From an uncultured Ruminococcus sp. (GTDB taxonomy: Bacteria > Bacillota > Clostridia > Oscillospirales > Ruminococcaceae): DNA of 51,406 bases. Each line of letters opens with the position of its first letter. The stretch's first letter is position 1. The DNA lies in the NCBI GenBank assembly GCA_900539835.1, contig UQDR01000017.1:1-51406 (forward strand), written 5' to 3'. The position numbers and the translations under genes are program-made. The notes below the pieces were generated by a model. That model did not search any database. It worked only from the letters and a program-made list of their open reading frames with translations, and was not told the origin of the DNA. Shown here one piece after another: positions 26,118-35,059 of the stretch.

Positions 26118-27401
26118 TCAGAAGCATCTTCCGTAAAAATCATTGGGTGAATATGAAATTTTCTCTTCTATTCTTAAAAGCTGATTGTATTTTGCTGTAC
26201 GTTCACTGCGGCTTGGAGCTCCGGTCTTTATCTGACCTACATTCAGTGCAACAGCAAGGTCTGCAATAACAGTATTTTCCGTTTCTCCGGAACGATGTGA
26301 CATTATTGCACGATAGCCGTGATTTTTAGCCATTCTGACTGCTTCAATGGTTTCTGAAAGCGTACCGATCTGATTGAGCTTAATTAAAATAGCATTTGCT
26401 GCTCCATCATCAATTCCTTTAGCAAGTCTTTGAGTATTAGTTACAAACAAATCGTCTCCCACAAGCTGAATTCTCTTACCTAATCTTTCGGTAATACGCT
26501 TCCAGCCCTGCCAGTCCTCTTCGTCAAGGGGATCTTCAATTGAACGGATAGGATATTTATTGCACAAATTCTCCCAATGATCAATCAGCTTGTCAGAAGT
26601 AAACTCTTCACCTGTCTTTGGAAATTTATATTCTCCCTTATTCTCGGTTTTCCATTCACTTGCAGCAGCATCAAGTGCAAGAACAAAGTCTTCACCGGGA
26701 GTAAATCCTGCTGATTTTATTGCTTCACATATTAAATCAAGCGCCTCATAGTCAGCGTTGATTTCAGGTGCAAAACCGCCCTCATCACCCACTGCTGTAG
26801 ACAAGCCTTTATTTTTCAGGATCTTTGCCAAAGTATGGAACACTTCACTGCACCACTGAAGGCCTTGGGAATAGGTTTTTGCTCCGACTGGCATTATCAT
26901 AAACTCCTGAACATCCAGCTTATTTGATGAATGAGCGCCGCCGTTAAGAATATTCATCATTGGAACAGGCATTCTATTTGCAGAAACGCCTCCGATAAAT
27001 CTGAAAAGAGGTAAACCCAGAGATTTTGCAGCAGCATCTGCACAAGCAAGCGAAACAGCCAAAATTGCATTTGCACCCAACTTTGATTTATCATTTGTGC
27101 CATCTAAAGCAATCATAGTTCTGTCAATATTATATATATCCTTAGCGTCTGAACCCATTAAAACGGGAGCAATTCTGTCTTTAATGTTGGCAACAGCGTC
27201 CATTACTCCTTTTCCCATATATCTTGACTTGTCATTATCTCTAAGCTCACACGCTTCAAAAATACCTGTAGACGCACCGCTTGGAGACGCACCTCTTCCC
27301 ACAGTACCGTCGGCAAGATGAACATCAGCCTCCACAGTCGGATTTCCTCTTGAGTCAATTATCTCTCTTGCGCATATTTTTACTATATTAGTGTTTCCCA
27401 T
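26118..27401 (-). CDS. eno: Enolase
   Basis: A 427-residue glycolytic enolase converting 2-phosphoglycerate to phosphoenolpyruvate. Motifs in order: AREIIDSRGNPTVEADVHL, GASPSGASTGIFEACELRD, NGGAHSSNKLDVQEFMIMPV, AVGDEGGFAPEI, LALDAAASEW, SIEDPLDEEDW, LVGDDLFVTN, LIKLNQIGT, SHRSGETENT and QIKTGAPSRSERTAKYNQLL. All metal and catalytic residues are present. It starts at MGNTNIV with an AAAGGAG site. It is transcribed towards the pfl operon but separated from it by the pfl promoter, so glycolytic and fermentative genes are neighbours without being one operon. Confidence 0.97.
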   Translation of the reverse strand: MGNTNIVKICAREIIDSRGNPTVEADVHLADGTVGRGASPSGASTGIFEACELRDNDKSRYMGKGVMDAVANIKDRIAPVLMGSDAKDIYNIDRTMIALDGTNDKSKLGANAILAVSLACADAAAKSLGLPLFRFIGGVSANRMPVPMMNILNGGAHSSNKLDVQEFMIMPVGAKTYSQGLQWCSEVFHTLAKILKNKGLSTAVGDEGGFAPEINADYEALDLICEAIKSAGFTPGEDFVLALDAAASEWKTENKGEYKFPKTGEEFTSDKLIDHWENLCNKYPIRSIEDPLDEEDWQGWKRITERLGKRIQLVGDDLFVTNTQRLAKGIDDGAANAILIKLNQIGTLSETIEAVRMAKNHGYRAIMSHRSGETENTVIADLAVALNVGQIKTGAPSRSERTAKYNQLLRIEEKISYSPNDFYGRCF

Positions 27402-27535
27402 AGTTTCATCGTGCTCCTTTCAAATTTCCAAATGGTTTTTCAAGGCAATTTGTTTATGCCAAAAGTCTTAGCCACCATTCTCAATAAAAAATCTATGGAA
27501 ATATTTTAACCCAACAAAGCAAAAATATACAAAAA

Positions 27536-27562
27536 ATCCGCATCTATATAAAAGATGCGGAT
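27536..27562 (-). terminator. Terminator of pyk
   Basis: A 10-bp stem ATCCGCATCT/AGATGCGGAT with a 7-nt loop, followed on the minus strand by TTTTTTG. It lies 12 nt past the pyk stop. Confidence 0.85.
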
Positions 27563-27573
27563 ATATAACATAT

Positions 27574-28995
27574 TTATTTTACTGTTTCAACTTTTATAAG
27601 GTTTGTTGTTCCGCTCATGCCAAGCGGTACTCCTGCTGTTACAACAACAAGATCACCATGTTTGAGATACCCTTTTTTCAAAGAATACTTGATAGCCTGG
27701 TTAATAAGCTCATCGGTATTAGTCTGTTCCTCAATTACTCCCGGAAGAATACCCCAAGACATATTCATCTGATGACAGGTTGTTTCATCAGTAGTAAGCC
27801 CGATTATCGGACAGTTAGGACGATATTTTGAAAGCATTCTCGCAGTTGAACCGCCTTTTGTTACCGTTAAAATTGCAGCGGCATGCAAATCATGGGCTGT
27901 TGTAACTGTTGCATGGGAAATTGCTTCTGTAACATTAGCGCTTCTGTTGTTTTCACGCTTTTTAAATCTTCCGACATAATCAATATTATTTTCCGTAGTT
28001 TCTGCAATGAGCGCCATGGTTTTAACCGCTTCCATAGGAAACTCTCCTGCTGCGGTTTCACCCGAAAGCATTATAGCAGATGTACCGTCATATATTGCAT
28101 TTGCAACATCGGTAATTTCAGCTCTAGTAGGACGTGGATTTGTAATCATTGACTCTAACATCTGAGTTGCTGTAATTACCTGTTTACCTGCATTATATGC
28201 CTTTTGTATCAGTTCTTTCTGGATTGCAGGTATTTTTTCAAATGGAATCTCAACACCCATATCTCCTCTTGCCACCATTATTCCGTCAGCAGCTTCAAGG
28301 ATCTCATCAATATTCTCAACGCCCTCGGCATTTTCAATTTTAGCAATAATTCTCGGATTAAACCACCCAAGACTTTGAGTGAATTTTCTCAAATAGATAA
28401 CATCTGCACCGGTTCCCACAAATGAAGCGGCAATAAAGTCAAATCCCATCTTTGCACCGAATTCCAAATCAGACATATCTGCGTCAGATATATAAGGCAT
28501 AGAAAGCTTAACTCCGGGAACATTTATACCTTTATGGTCAGACAGCTTTCCTCCATGTATGACCTTACAGACGATATCAGTATCGCTCACTGACTTTACT
28601 ACCATTTCAATTACACCGTCGTTGACAAGTATACGACAGCCTACAGATACATCTTTAGGGAGATGTGCAAAAGTAATTGACGCTATCTTCTCAGTTCCCT
28701 CAACGTCTTTTGTAGTCAAAGTAAACTCATCTCCGTCATTTATTATAACAGGCTTATGGTCTTTAAAATCACGAAGTCTTATTTCAGGGCCTTTTGTATC
28801 AAGGAGTGTTGCGACATTAAGCCCAAGCTCTTCTCTCAGGCGGCAAATTGTTTTAAAGCGCTGTTTATGAACATCATGATCTGAATGTGAAAAGTTGAAT
28901 CTTGCCACATCCATTCCTGATTTCATTAATTCACGCATTACATTATCATCATCAGTTGAAGGTCCGATAGTACACACAATTTTAGTTTTTCTCAT
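27574..28995 (-). CDS. pyk: Pyruvate kinase
   Basis: A 473-residue pyruvate kinase. The N-terminus is MRKTKIVCTIGPSTDD; also present are MDVARFNFSH, LLDTKGPEIRL, the insert B domain, FDFIAASFVG, IIAKIENAEGVENIDEIL, DGIMVARGDMGVEIP, ITATQMLESM, PTRAEITDVANAIYDGTSAI and MLSGETAAGEFP. The C-terminal allosteric domain ends near TVK, so it lacks the extra C-terminal PEP-utiliser-like domain found in some Firmicutes. It makes pyruvate and ATP from phosphoenolpyruvate, feeding the PFL encoded nearby. It has its own strong promoter at 29084-29112. Confidence 0.97.
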   Translation of the reverse strand: MRKTKIVCTIGPSTDDDNVMRELMKSGMDVARFNFSHSDHDVHKQRFKTICRLREELGLNVATLLDTKGPEIRLRDFKDHKPVIINDGDEFTLTTKDVEGTEKIASITFAHLPKDVSVGCRILVNDGVIEMVVKSVSDTDIVCKVIHGGKLSDHKGINVPGVKLSMPYISDADMSDLEFGAKMGFDFIAASFVGTGADVIYLRKFTQSLGWFNPRIIAKIENAEGVENIDEILEAADGIMVARGDMGVEIPFEKIPAIQKELIQKAYNAGKQVITATQMLESMITNPRPTRAEITDVANAIYDGTSAIMLSGETAAGEFPMEAVKTMALIAETTENNIDYVGRFKKRENNRSANVTEAISHATVTTAHDLHAAAILTVTKGGSTARMLSKYRPNCPIIGLTTDETTCHQMNMSWGILPGVIEEQTNTDELINQAIKYSLKKGYLKHGDLVVVTAGVPLGMSGTTNLIKVETVK

Positions 28996-29083
28996 AAAAA
29001 GTCAGCTTCCCTTCTTGTTATTACAGATATTATTGTCAAAAATATTTTAAAAATTACAATAACAATTACCAATATTCTTTTTT

Positions 29084-29112
29084 ATTATACTATACGTCTG
29101 ATACCAAGTCAA
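29084..29112 (-). promoter_or_regulatory. SigA-type promoter of pyk
   Basis: On the minus strand, TTGACT (29107-29112), a 17-nt spacer, TATAAT (29084-29089). It leaves a leader of about 80 nt before the pyk ATG. Confidence 0.85.
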
Positions 29113-29218
29113 TAACGCTCAAATAAAATACAAAATTTTTTTCAAAACAAATACCTATTGATTTAAAAAAGCACAAAAAGCCATAAAAAATATTTTTTAT
29201 AAAAATTTGAAAAAAGGC

Positions 29219-29247
29219 TTGCATTTTTGTTTTGAGTGTGATATAAT
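29219..29247 (+). promoter_or_regulatory. SigA-type promoter of rpmB
   Basis: TTGCAT (29219-29224), 17 nt, TATAAT (29242-29247). The rpmB ATG follows about 50 nt later. The 28996-29298 gap holds only this and the divergent pyk promoter. Confidence 0.85.
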
Positions 29248-29298
29248 AATTGATATTGTGAATTAAGTTTAGTAATTATGAAAAGGAGGTGCAACCTC

Positions 29299-29484
29299 AT
29301 GGCAAAGTGTCAGATTTGCGGAAAGGGTGTAACTTTCGGAATTAAGGTTTCTCACTCACACAGAAGAACTAACAGAACATGGAAACCAAACGTTAAAAGA
29401 GTTAAAGCAATCGTTAACGGTTCACCATGTCATATTTACGCTTGTTCAAGATGCTTGCGTTCAGGCAAGGTTGAAAGAGCTTAA
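29299..29484 (+). CDS. rpmB: Ribosomal protein bL28
   Basis: A 61-residue 50S ribosomal protein L28. It starts at MAKCQICGKGVTFG, chosen because AAGGAGGTG precedes it; an upstream in-frame ATG at 29278 would place the ribosome binding site inside the gene. SHSHRRTNRTWKPNVKRV is the L28 signature. Two CxxC pairs (CQIC near the start and CSRC near the end) make it a zinc-binding C+ form. It is a single-gene unit with its own promoter and terminator. Confidence 0.97.
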   Translation: MAKCQICGKGVTFGIKVSHSHRRTNRTWKPNVKRVKAIVNGSPCHIYACSRCLRSGKVERA

Positions 29485-29501
29485 TATTTATTCCAATGGT
29501 A

Positions 29502-29527
29502 AGATCGGCTTATTGCCGGTCTTTTTT
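29502..29527 (+). terminator. Terminator of rpmB
   Basis: AGATCGGC pairs with GCCGGTCT (one wobble) around TTATT, followed by TTTTTTATT, 18 nt past the rpmB stop. Confidence 0.85.
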
Positions 29528-29553
29528 ATTTTATACAGAATTTATTAAAATTT

Positions 29554-29687
29554 AAAACTGTGCCGCACAAATATGGTATGTTGTCATAGGAAGATTCGGA
29601 TCGCAGCTTTGCCGCATTCCGAAAAAACGAGAGGTAACCCTCTCATTTTCCCTTAAACATCAAGACCATAATGTACAGCACAGTTTT
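29554..29687. repeat. 134-bp element with imperfect terminal inverted repeats
   Basis: The left end AAAACTGTGCCGCACA...ATATGGT and the right end, read on the minus strand, AAAACTGTGCTGTACA...TTATGGT match with few differences. Inside are two further hairpins (a CGGA...TCCG structure near 29597 and GAGAGG-TAA-CCCTCTC near 29630). It abuts the stop codon of the sulfatase gene and lies between convergent genes. It could be a MITE-like element or a large bidirectional terminator. Confidence 0.5.
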
Positions 29688-29688
29688 G

Positions 29689-31947
29689 TTACATAATCAT
29701 TAAATGTCTTCTTGCTTTTTCAGACGGAGGTGCAAAAACAGATCCGCTGTCAAGATTTATATCTGTAGAATTCATACCACTGTTGAATCCATGATCAGAC
29801 TTATTGATCATGTCATAATAAATTATTGCGTTTGAGATATTAATTCTCTCTTCAGCATATCCGGATTTCTCAGTTATATATGTCTCATCAACAACTCCGT
29901 CGTTAATTCTTAATTCTGATTGAATAAACGAATAAGGGCTTTCAGTTGCTTTAAATAAACTGTGAATGCTGTCGATAAAAAGAGGATTAGGTGTATCCTT
30001 AAACACCTGGTTGCAGGACACTTTAGTAGACAAGTTATTATATCCCTTCAGGTCAAAATATTTGTTTTTCTGACTGTCATAATAAATCGTGTCAGTTATA
30101 AAATTACCATTAGGGAAAATAACAATGTTTTCTTCATCCTTATCAAAAGAAAATATATCATGTCCCAAAGCAAAATTATTCTTGAATCCAAACATATTTC
30201 CTAATGTGGGCTGTACGTCATACATACCCATAACTTTTGTTATCTCTTTAGGTTTATATCCACCGTCCTTAGACCAGATAATAAAAGGCACTTTACGATT
30301 TATATTATAATAAAAATCATCTACGGGAACATATCCGGGATCATCTTCACTAAGTACAGTTTCAGTGAAAGGATTATAGTTATAGTAATATTCATATTCG
30401 GATTCTTTTATTTTTGCATCATGGTCACCGTAAATAACTACCACCGTATTATCAAGCAAGCCTTCTTTATCGAGATCAGCCATAAGCTGTCCAAGTGCTT
30501 CATCAGCATAGTGAACAGATTTAAAATAGCTGCCCAATTTTGTACCCTCAAGAAATGGTGCTGATACCTCTTCGTAAAGCCCCGTATCTTCATTATATTT
30601 CTTATACTTAAAATCAACTTCAAAGTCGCTAACTCGCTCAATATCTGTGAAAGGGGTATGGTTAGTAAGCATAAGCAAAGCCCCGTAAAAATTCTTATTC
30701 TTTTCAGATATCTCTTTGATTATAGGTACAGCCTGTTTAAAGAAGGATTTATCAGACAGTCCGAGACCTATTGTTTCATCAATATTAAAATCAGTTGTAT
30801 AGTTAAAAAATTTTTTATAACCAAGAGCATTATGAAGATTCAATCTATTCCAATATGACCCATTGTTTCCGTGCATGCTGAAAGTATAATAGCCTTTGTC
30901 TCTTAACATACTTTGTATCGTAGTGTAGTCTCTGTCCCAATAATTTATAGCAACAGTACCGCTTGACGCAGGCATTAGAGAACTTGAAAAAGTGAATTCA
31001 CTGTCAGAGCTTGTTCCAACGCTTTCCTGGGCATAAAAATTAGAAAAATATAATCCCTCACGTGCCAGTTTATTCAAATTAGGAGTAAGCTCCTCCCCGT
31101 TCATATATGTATCCAAAGTAAATTGCTGAATACTTTCTGCATGAATAGTTAAAATATTTTTTCCTTCAAATATACCGGAATAATCATTATCCTTTTTAGT
31201 TGGTTTTGTTTCTTCTTTTTTATCATAAAACTCTCTGAAAGCCTCTTCACTTTCCGAATACCCCATAAGCATATTAAGCTTGGCATTAATGCATGAAACG
31301 GAATCGCTTATTTGATATGTATAAAGTCCAAAAGTTCCGAGGACATATTCTCTGTTCCACTGTTTTTTTAATCGTGAATAATCTGTTCCGGTAAGCATTG
31401 TTGCAAAAACGCCGGCAATCAGCACGGCTATTGCAAATGTACTGAAAAAGTATTTTTTCCTTGCTTTCTGTTCAGCTATTACACTAAAATAATCCGGACG
31501 TTTTTTCTTAATATAAATATATACCCCAATAAGTGCAAGTATTGACCATACAAATATCAAATCCTTGGCTTCCATAATATTTTCTGTTACTGCATCCATA
31601 ACGCCGCCTAACTGAGAAGCGGTTGAAATGAGAGAAACAGACATGAATGACTTATAATTTGTATAATATATTGAATTTCCGGCGCTTAGCACAGCAAATA
31701 TAACTGTCCAAAACATAAAATAACCAAACTGTTTTTTTGATTTAAATAAATAGCCAAACATTCCGAAAATCAAAATTACAGCTATATCTGCCAAAAGAGG
31801 CTTTATTTGATTATAACTAAATCCAACTGTAAAAACCCTAAGCAAAAAGGAGTTAAACACAGATGACAAAACAAAAGTTAAAAATAAAATATTATTTTTA
31901 AAATATGAATTGGCTTTAGTTTTTATACCGCTAAAATTTATTTTCAT
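29689..31947 (-). CDS. LtaS-like membrane sulfatase (lipoteichoic acid synthase family)
   Basis: A 752-residue membrane protein. About five transmembrane helices occupy residues 15-190. A long extracellular alkaline phosphatase/sulfatase-fold domain begins at NILTIHAESIQQF. The catalytic Thr lies in SVGTSSDSEFTF, equivalent to GKTSDSEF of LtaS. Metal ligands appear in FSMHGNNGSYWNR and VVVIYGDHDAKI. LtaS enzymes transfer glycerol phosphate from phosphatidylglycerol to a growing chain at the outer membrane face. The C-terminal extension beyond the sulfatase domain (about 600-752) is longer than in S. aureus LtaS (about 650 residues in total), so the polymer may differ. It is convergent with rpmB and has no obvious operon partner. 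Confidence 0.85.
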   Translation of the reverse strand: MKINFSGIKTKANSYFKNNILFLTFVLSSVFNSFLLRVFTVGFSYNQIKPLLADIAVILIFGMFGYLFKSKKQFGYFMFWTVIFAVLSAGNSIYYTNYKSFMSVSLISTASQLGGVMDAVTENIMEAKDLIFVWSILALIGVYIYIKKKRPDYFSVIAEQKARKKYFFSTFAIAVLIAGVFATMLTGTDYSRLKKQWNREYVLGTFGLYTYQISDSVSCINAKLNMLMGYSESEEAFREFYDKKEETKPTKKDNDYSGIFEGKNILTIHAESIQQFTLDTYMNGEELTPNLNKLAREGLYFSNFYAQESVGTSSDSEFTFSSSLMPASSGTVAINYWDRDYTTIQSMLRDKGYYTFSMHGNNGSYWNRLNLHNALGYKKFFNYTTDFNIDETIGLGLSDKSFFKQAVPIIKEISEKNKNFYGALLMLTNHTPFTDIERVSDFEVDFKYKKYNEDTGLYEEVSAPFLEGTKLGSYFKSVHYADEALGQLMADLDKEGLLDNTVVVIYGDHDAKIKESEYEYYYNYNPFTETVLSEDDPGYVPVDDFYYNINRKVPFIIWSKDGGYKPKEITKVMGMYDVQPTLGNMFGFKNNFALGHDIFSFDKDEENIVIFPNGNFITDTIYYDSQKNKYFDLKGYNNLSTKVSCNQVFKDTPNPLFIDSIHSLFKATESPYSFIQSELRINDGVVDETYITEKSGYAEERINISNAIIYYDMINKSDHGFNSGMNSTDINLDSGSVFAPPSEKARRHLMIM

Positions 31948-32146
31948 TTTAATCTCCGTTCTAATAATTTTATATTTTTATTAACACTATTATTTTAATG
32001 CTATGCACATTAAAAGTCAAGCGCAAAAGACATTAATCTTTTTTGACCAAATATTATTTTACTTTCTTTAGGTATAAAAGTCAACACTATCGGAACATTT
32101 TTCAGATGATTTTCACATAAGACAATATTTTATATAACATATGAAA

Positions 32147-32171
32147 CCCGTTATCTAATTAAGATAACGGG
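32147..32171 (-). terminator. Hairpin at the end of Rhs locus 2
   Basis: CCCGTTATCT and AGATAACGGG are separated by AATTA, 42 nt past the 32213 gene stop, with only a short T run after it on the minus strand. The 31948-32212 gap holds nothing else I can support. Confidence 0.6.
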
Positions 32172-32212
32172 CATATTAAAATCTTTTGAATCCTTTATTT
32201 TACAATAAATTT

Positions 32213-32725
32213 TTAACGAGTTCTCCATTCCTCATAATCCGCCTCGTAATAATACCATCCATTCTCTGAAAGCGGCTCTAATTCTGTAAGAAACTCTATT
32301 ACAGGCTTAGTTTCTCTATTGATAGAATAAGCGATTCCACGACATTCTTCACCAAAAAACCATTTTTCAAAGTATATTGTATTGCCATTTCTTTCAATCT
32401 TCTTATAGTTTCGTCTTTTTATGAGGCGATTAATTGCTTTTATCACTGCTTTATCTTCGATTTTTATATCGCCTGTGCTAACACCTATAAACATTTTGCC
32501 TTTCTCATAGTTAGATTTTGTAATATATATATTAGTATAATCACAATTTGCAAAATATTCTGTCACAAGAACAAGATCCTCTTTATCCCGTTCAAAATAT
32601 TTTTCTGTATCGTTTTTATCGGGTGGCTTCAAGGAGTAAATCGCATTCCATATCACCCCTACAACTGAAGCAACAAAAACAATAGATAAAATAAATCCTA
32701 TGTTATTTTTTAATATCTTTTTCAT
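32213..32725 (-). CDS. Putative membrane-anchored immunity-like protein
   Basis: A 170-residue protein starting at MKKILKNN (AAAAAGG upstream; the longer frame begins with GTG). A basic N-terminus and one transmembrane helix (IGFILSIVFVASVVGVIW, residues 9-26) are followed by a soluble domain with DLVLVTEYFANCDYTNIYIT, KMFIGVSTGDIKIED, GNTIYFEKWFFG, RGIAYSIN and a final ELEPLSENGWYYYEADYEEW. I have no family name for it. It is the last gene of the Rhs2 cassette string with no toxin tip before it, so it looks like an orphan immunity gene. Confidence 0.55.
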   Translation of the reverse strand: MKKILKNNIGFILSIVFVASVVGVIWNAIYSLKPPDKNDTEKYFERDKEDLVLVTEYFANCDYTNIYITKSNYEKGKMFIGVSTGDIKIEDKAVIKAINRLIKRRNYKKIERNGNTIYFEKWFFGEECRGIAYSINRETKPVIEFLTELEPLSENGWYYYEADYEEWRTR

Positions 32726-32755
32726 TTTAAGCACCTTTTTAATTTGTATAACAAA

Positions 32756-32885
32756 TCAGATACGTATTATCCTTACATTTTGTTTTTGAATAACAATACT
32801 ACAATCTCCGTCTAAAGCAAGATATCAGTATCTTTACTAAAAGCTACTGTACATATTTCATTTTGCTCATCAAAAAGACATAATT
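32756..32885 (-). pseudogene. Remnant of an NTF2-fold immunity lipoprotein
   Basis: The minus strand encodes LFDEQNEICTVAFSKDTDI, then after a one-base shift LALDGDCSIVIQKQNVRIIRI and a stop. This matches the C-terminus of the intact lipoprotein at 35060-35533 (FYDEKLELWIVSYN, GGDCSIAIQKKDGRIERI). Only the last 40 or so residues survive. Confidence 0.65.
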
Positions 32886-32992
32886 AGTAAATGTTTCTCT
32901 TTATCTTTACTTTTTCATATCCGAATCTTTCAAGGATTCAGATTATTTTAACAAAACGCAACAATTTCTTGATAAATAAAAATATTATATTG

Positions 32993-33415
32993 CTATTTCT
33001 TCTTACGTTTTGGTGGCTTAGGAACCCATTGTTCGTAGTGTGACCAAGGTGAACCTGGTTTCCAAGACAAAATTGATATTATTAAAGTCCAAACCAAATC
33101 AAATACCAAAACTGATTTTGTCATTATGCCAGTAAAATACTGCATAGACACAAAATTATACGCAAAAAATATAAATACAAGTAAAACTGGGTGAATAATA
33201 AGCACGGTATAGTACAACCAAATCATAAATTTGGGAATTTGATCTCTATATCTACTATATAAAAACCACTCTTTAAATGTTTGACCTTTTGCTCTTCGTC
33301 TTCGTTCATTTCTCCTTAAATGCACCTCTTTAACTCCATAAATGGTACTTCTAATAATAAAATAGAAAATAATCATTGTAAGTACACCGAGAATTAATTG
33401 TCTATCTATCTCCAT
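32993..33415 (-). CDS. Small membrane protein, toxinless putative immunity gene
   Basis: A 140-residue protein with hydrophobic segments at about residues 8-25, 65-87 and 95-115, and very basic stretches (LRRNERRRRAK, KPPKRKKK). The start has AGGTAGGAA nearby. It follows directly after a piece of Rhs core (33430-33510) that has no toxin domain, so the cassette seems to have lost its toxin and kept the immunity gene. The family is unknown. Confidence 0.5.
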   Translation of the reverse strand: MEIDRQLILGVLTMIIFYFIIRSTIYGVKEVHLRRNERRRRAKGQTFKEWFLYSRYRDQIPKFMIWLYYTVLIIHPVLLVFIFFAYNFVSMQYFTGIMTKSVLVFDLVWTLIISILSWKPGSPWSHYEQWVPKPPKRKKK

Positions 33416-33429
33416 TTAAATTCCTACCT

Positions 33430-33530
33430 TGTAATTCTTCATATGTGCTCTTCACTCCGTTTACGGTCTTTGTACCTCTCAACCGGCAGCGTTGTATTGT
33501 TTCCAAAGATTTTTAACTAAGAGGAGGTTT
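33430..33530 (-). pseudogene. Rhs core fragment and cassette-boundary repeat
   Basis: Minus-strand translation gives LRGTKTVNGVKSTYEE, matching LRGSKTVNGVKSTYEY of the Rhs2 core, then runs into unrelated sequence before the 32993 gene. The upstream part, AAGATTTTTAACTAAGAGGA on the plus strand, is repeated at 36660-36680, marking a shared cassette edge. Confidence 0.75.
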
Positions 33531-33554
33531 ATTTCATGTTTTTAGCTATATTCC

Positions 33555-33577
33555 AACCCAGTCACTTTGAATGGGGT
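33555..33577. terminator. Degenerate cassette-boundary hairpin, Rhs locus 2
   Basis: AACCCAGTCACTTTGAATGG GGTG is a decayed copy of the CACCCCAGTCA hairpin found at 36707 and 38173. It lies past the stop of the 33613 immunity gene. Confidence 0.4.
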
Positions 33578-33612
33578 GAAATACTCAAATAAGTCATATA
33601 ATAATTTTATTT

Positions 33613-33996
33613 TTATTTTACAATTTCCTGCAAATTATCCAACCAAACATCTTCATTTAAAGCTTTTGCTCTTTTTATGCAAGATTTAAAATAAATATCG
33701 AAAGTTTTGTCTTTTTCAAATTTTTTAAGTCTATCTAATATCCTTAGCGCCCCTGGCCAATTTAAATCTTGCACCCATTCCATTAGCTCAATTAAATAAG
33801 GAGCAAGTTCTTCATCAGTTCTATCAGCCAAAATTTCTGCACAATTATCCCAAACATTTTTATTGTGCTTTACATCACAAGGTTGCAAAAAGACATTTAT
33901 GCTTTTAACTTCTCTTGCTAATTCTTTGCCTTTAGTTTGATCCACTATACTGTTATTCCAATCAAGTAAATCCATAATATAATCAATATTACACAT
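33613..33996 (-). CDS. DUF5071-like immunity protein
   Basis: A 127-residue soluble protein. The start MCNIDYIMD is chosen because GGAGG, inside the last codons of the upstream tip, lies 8 nt before this ATG; the longer frame starts on the ribosome binding site itself. The ATG begins two bases past the toxin stop. The C-terminal half has APYLIELMEWVQDLNWPGAL, and the W-QDLNWPGA signature is typical of DUF5071 proteins, which occur as immunity proteins. It should protect against the ADP-ribosyltransferase-like tip encoded just before it. Confidence 0.7.
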   Translation of the reverse strand: MCNIDYIMDLLDWNNSIVDQTKGKELAREVKSINVFLQPCDVKHNKNVWDNCAEILADRTDEELAPYLIELMEWVQDLNWPGALRILDRLKKFEKDKTFDIYFKSCIKRAKALNEDVWLDNLQEIVK

Positions 33997-33997
33997 T

Positions 33998-35010
33998 TTA
34001 CTTACCTCCATCCCATTTCACAACAACAAATTTTACTGCGGCCGTCCAAATGGATCCTGATCCTGTATAAACCCAATCTTCCATAGTGTCTCCAATGGGA
34101 TATACGCTAACATGTGTAGCTCCATCTTTAACAGCATAAACCACACCTGTAGAATTTATAGCACTAATTGTAGTCATCGAACAGCCTGGCGCAGGGGTAG
34201 TTGAAAAAGATAACCCTCTACCATCTTTCAAATCTTTTTCTTTAGACGTCAAATTTCCTGGATTAGTACCACCATATCTATAAATTACCGTTGATTCTGG
34301 AAGTGGATTTAATGTAATATCTTTCTCTTTGGTTTCAACCTTTGGAATTGAAACAGAAGGAGCAGGAGAAGTAATGGTTTCCCATGCTGCACTTCCTAAA
34401 CAACATGCAGCAGCTATCCCTGCTACTGCTGCACCTGCAAGATCTGCTGGTCCAGGGACTGGACTATCCAATTGTGTAATGCCACCAGCTACAGCAAAGA
34501 CACTTTTTGCTTTATTTAATTTTTTAACAAAATTATCCCAAAGTCTATCAAAAAACTCTCCATTTGGATCTTCAAAGTTAACCGGATTATTCCCACAATA
34601 CGCAAACATATTGTTTCCAATAACACCTTGACCTGTTGAAGCATATCCGTCCGCATTAATAAATCTGCCAACCTGCGGGTCATAATAACAGCTCTTAAGA
34701 TAATATAATCCCGTTTCAGAATCATAATAGTAACCACGGTAACGGATTGGATTGATGAAAGCAACATCGTTTTGATTAGTTATCTCCACACCGTTTGCGT
34801 TAACAACTTTGATTACATTGCCCCATGAATCATATATATATCTGGATTTAACCGTTCCTAAACCGTTATAAAATGCCTCAACGTCGCCTCTGCTGTTACA
34901 TACGACATAATATAGATTATCTACTGTTCCATCAATATATCTGATTGCTGAAAGATTGCCATATGAATCGTAGAAATAATATATGTCCATATCTCCACGC
35001 TTTTCATATA
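33998..35010 (-). pseudogene. Orphan Rhs tip 3, ADP-ribosyltransferase-like toxin
   Basis: The frame enters Rhs2-type core at YEKRGDMDIYYF with no leader or clear ribosome binding site. It runs through NPIRYRGYYYDSETG and NNMFAYCGNNPVNFEDPNG and a pre-toxin linker identical to that of tip 1 (LDSPVPGPADLAGAA, VSIPKVETKEK). The toxin (about 100 residues) starts STVIYRYGG and has GRGLSFSTTPAPG. An Arg strand followed by S-x-S-T is the pattern of R-S-E-class ADP-ribosyltransferases; the later VVYAVKDGATHVSVYP fits, but a clear ExE is not seen. It appears open and in frame, so it could be restored by recombination with the full-length gene. The next gene is its immunity partner. Confidence 0.65.
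34305..34618. repeat. Pre-toxin linker repeat, copy A
   Basis: Nearly identical to 37725-38034 at DNA level. It covers the VETKEK boundary, the PADLAGAAVAG linker and the start of the core. It gives tips 1 and 3 a shared recombination arm of about 310 bp. Confidence 0.85.
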
Positions 35011-35059
35011 ATTTAAGTTATCATATATTAGAAACTGCTTTGTACCGCTATTCTTAATA

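Noticed and set aside
33537..33593. Plus-strand micro-ORF MFLAIFQPSHFEWGEILK with an AAGAGGAGG-like site
   Set aside because: The GGAGG string is part of the cassette-boundary repeat, and the other copy at 36668 has no ATG or open frame after it.
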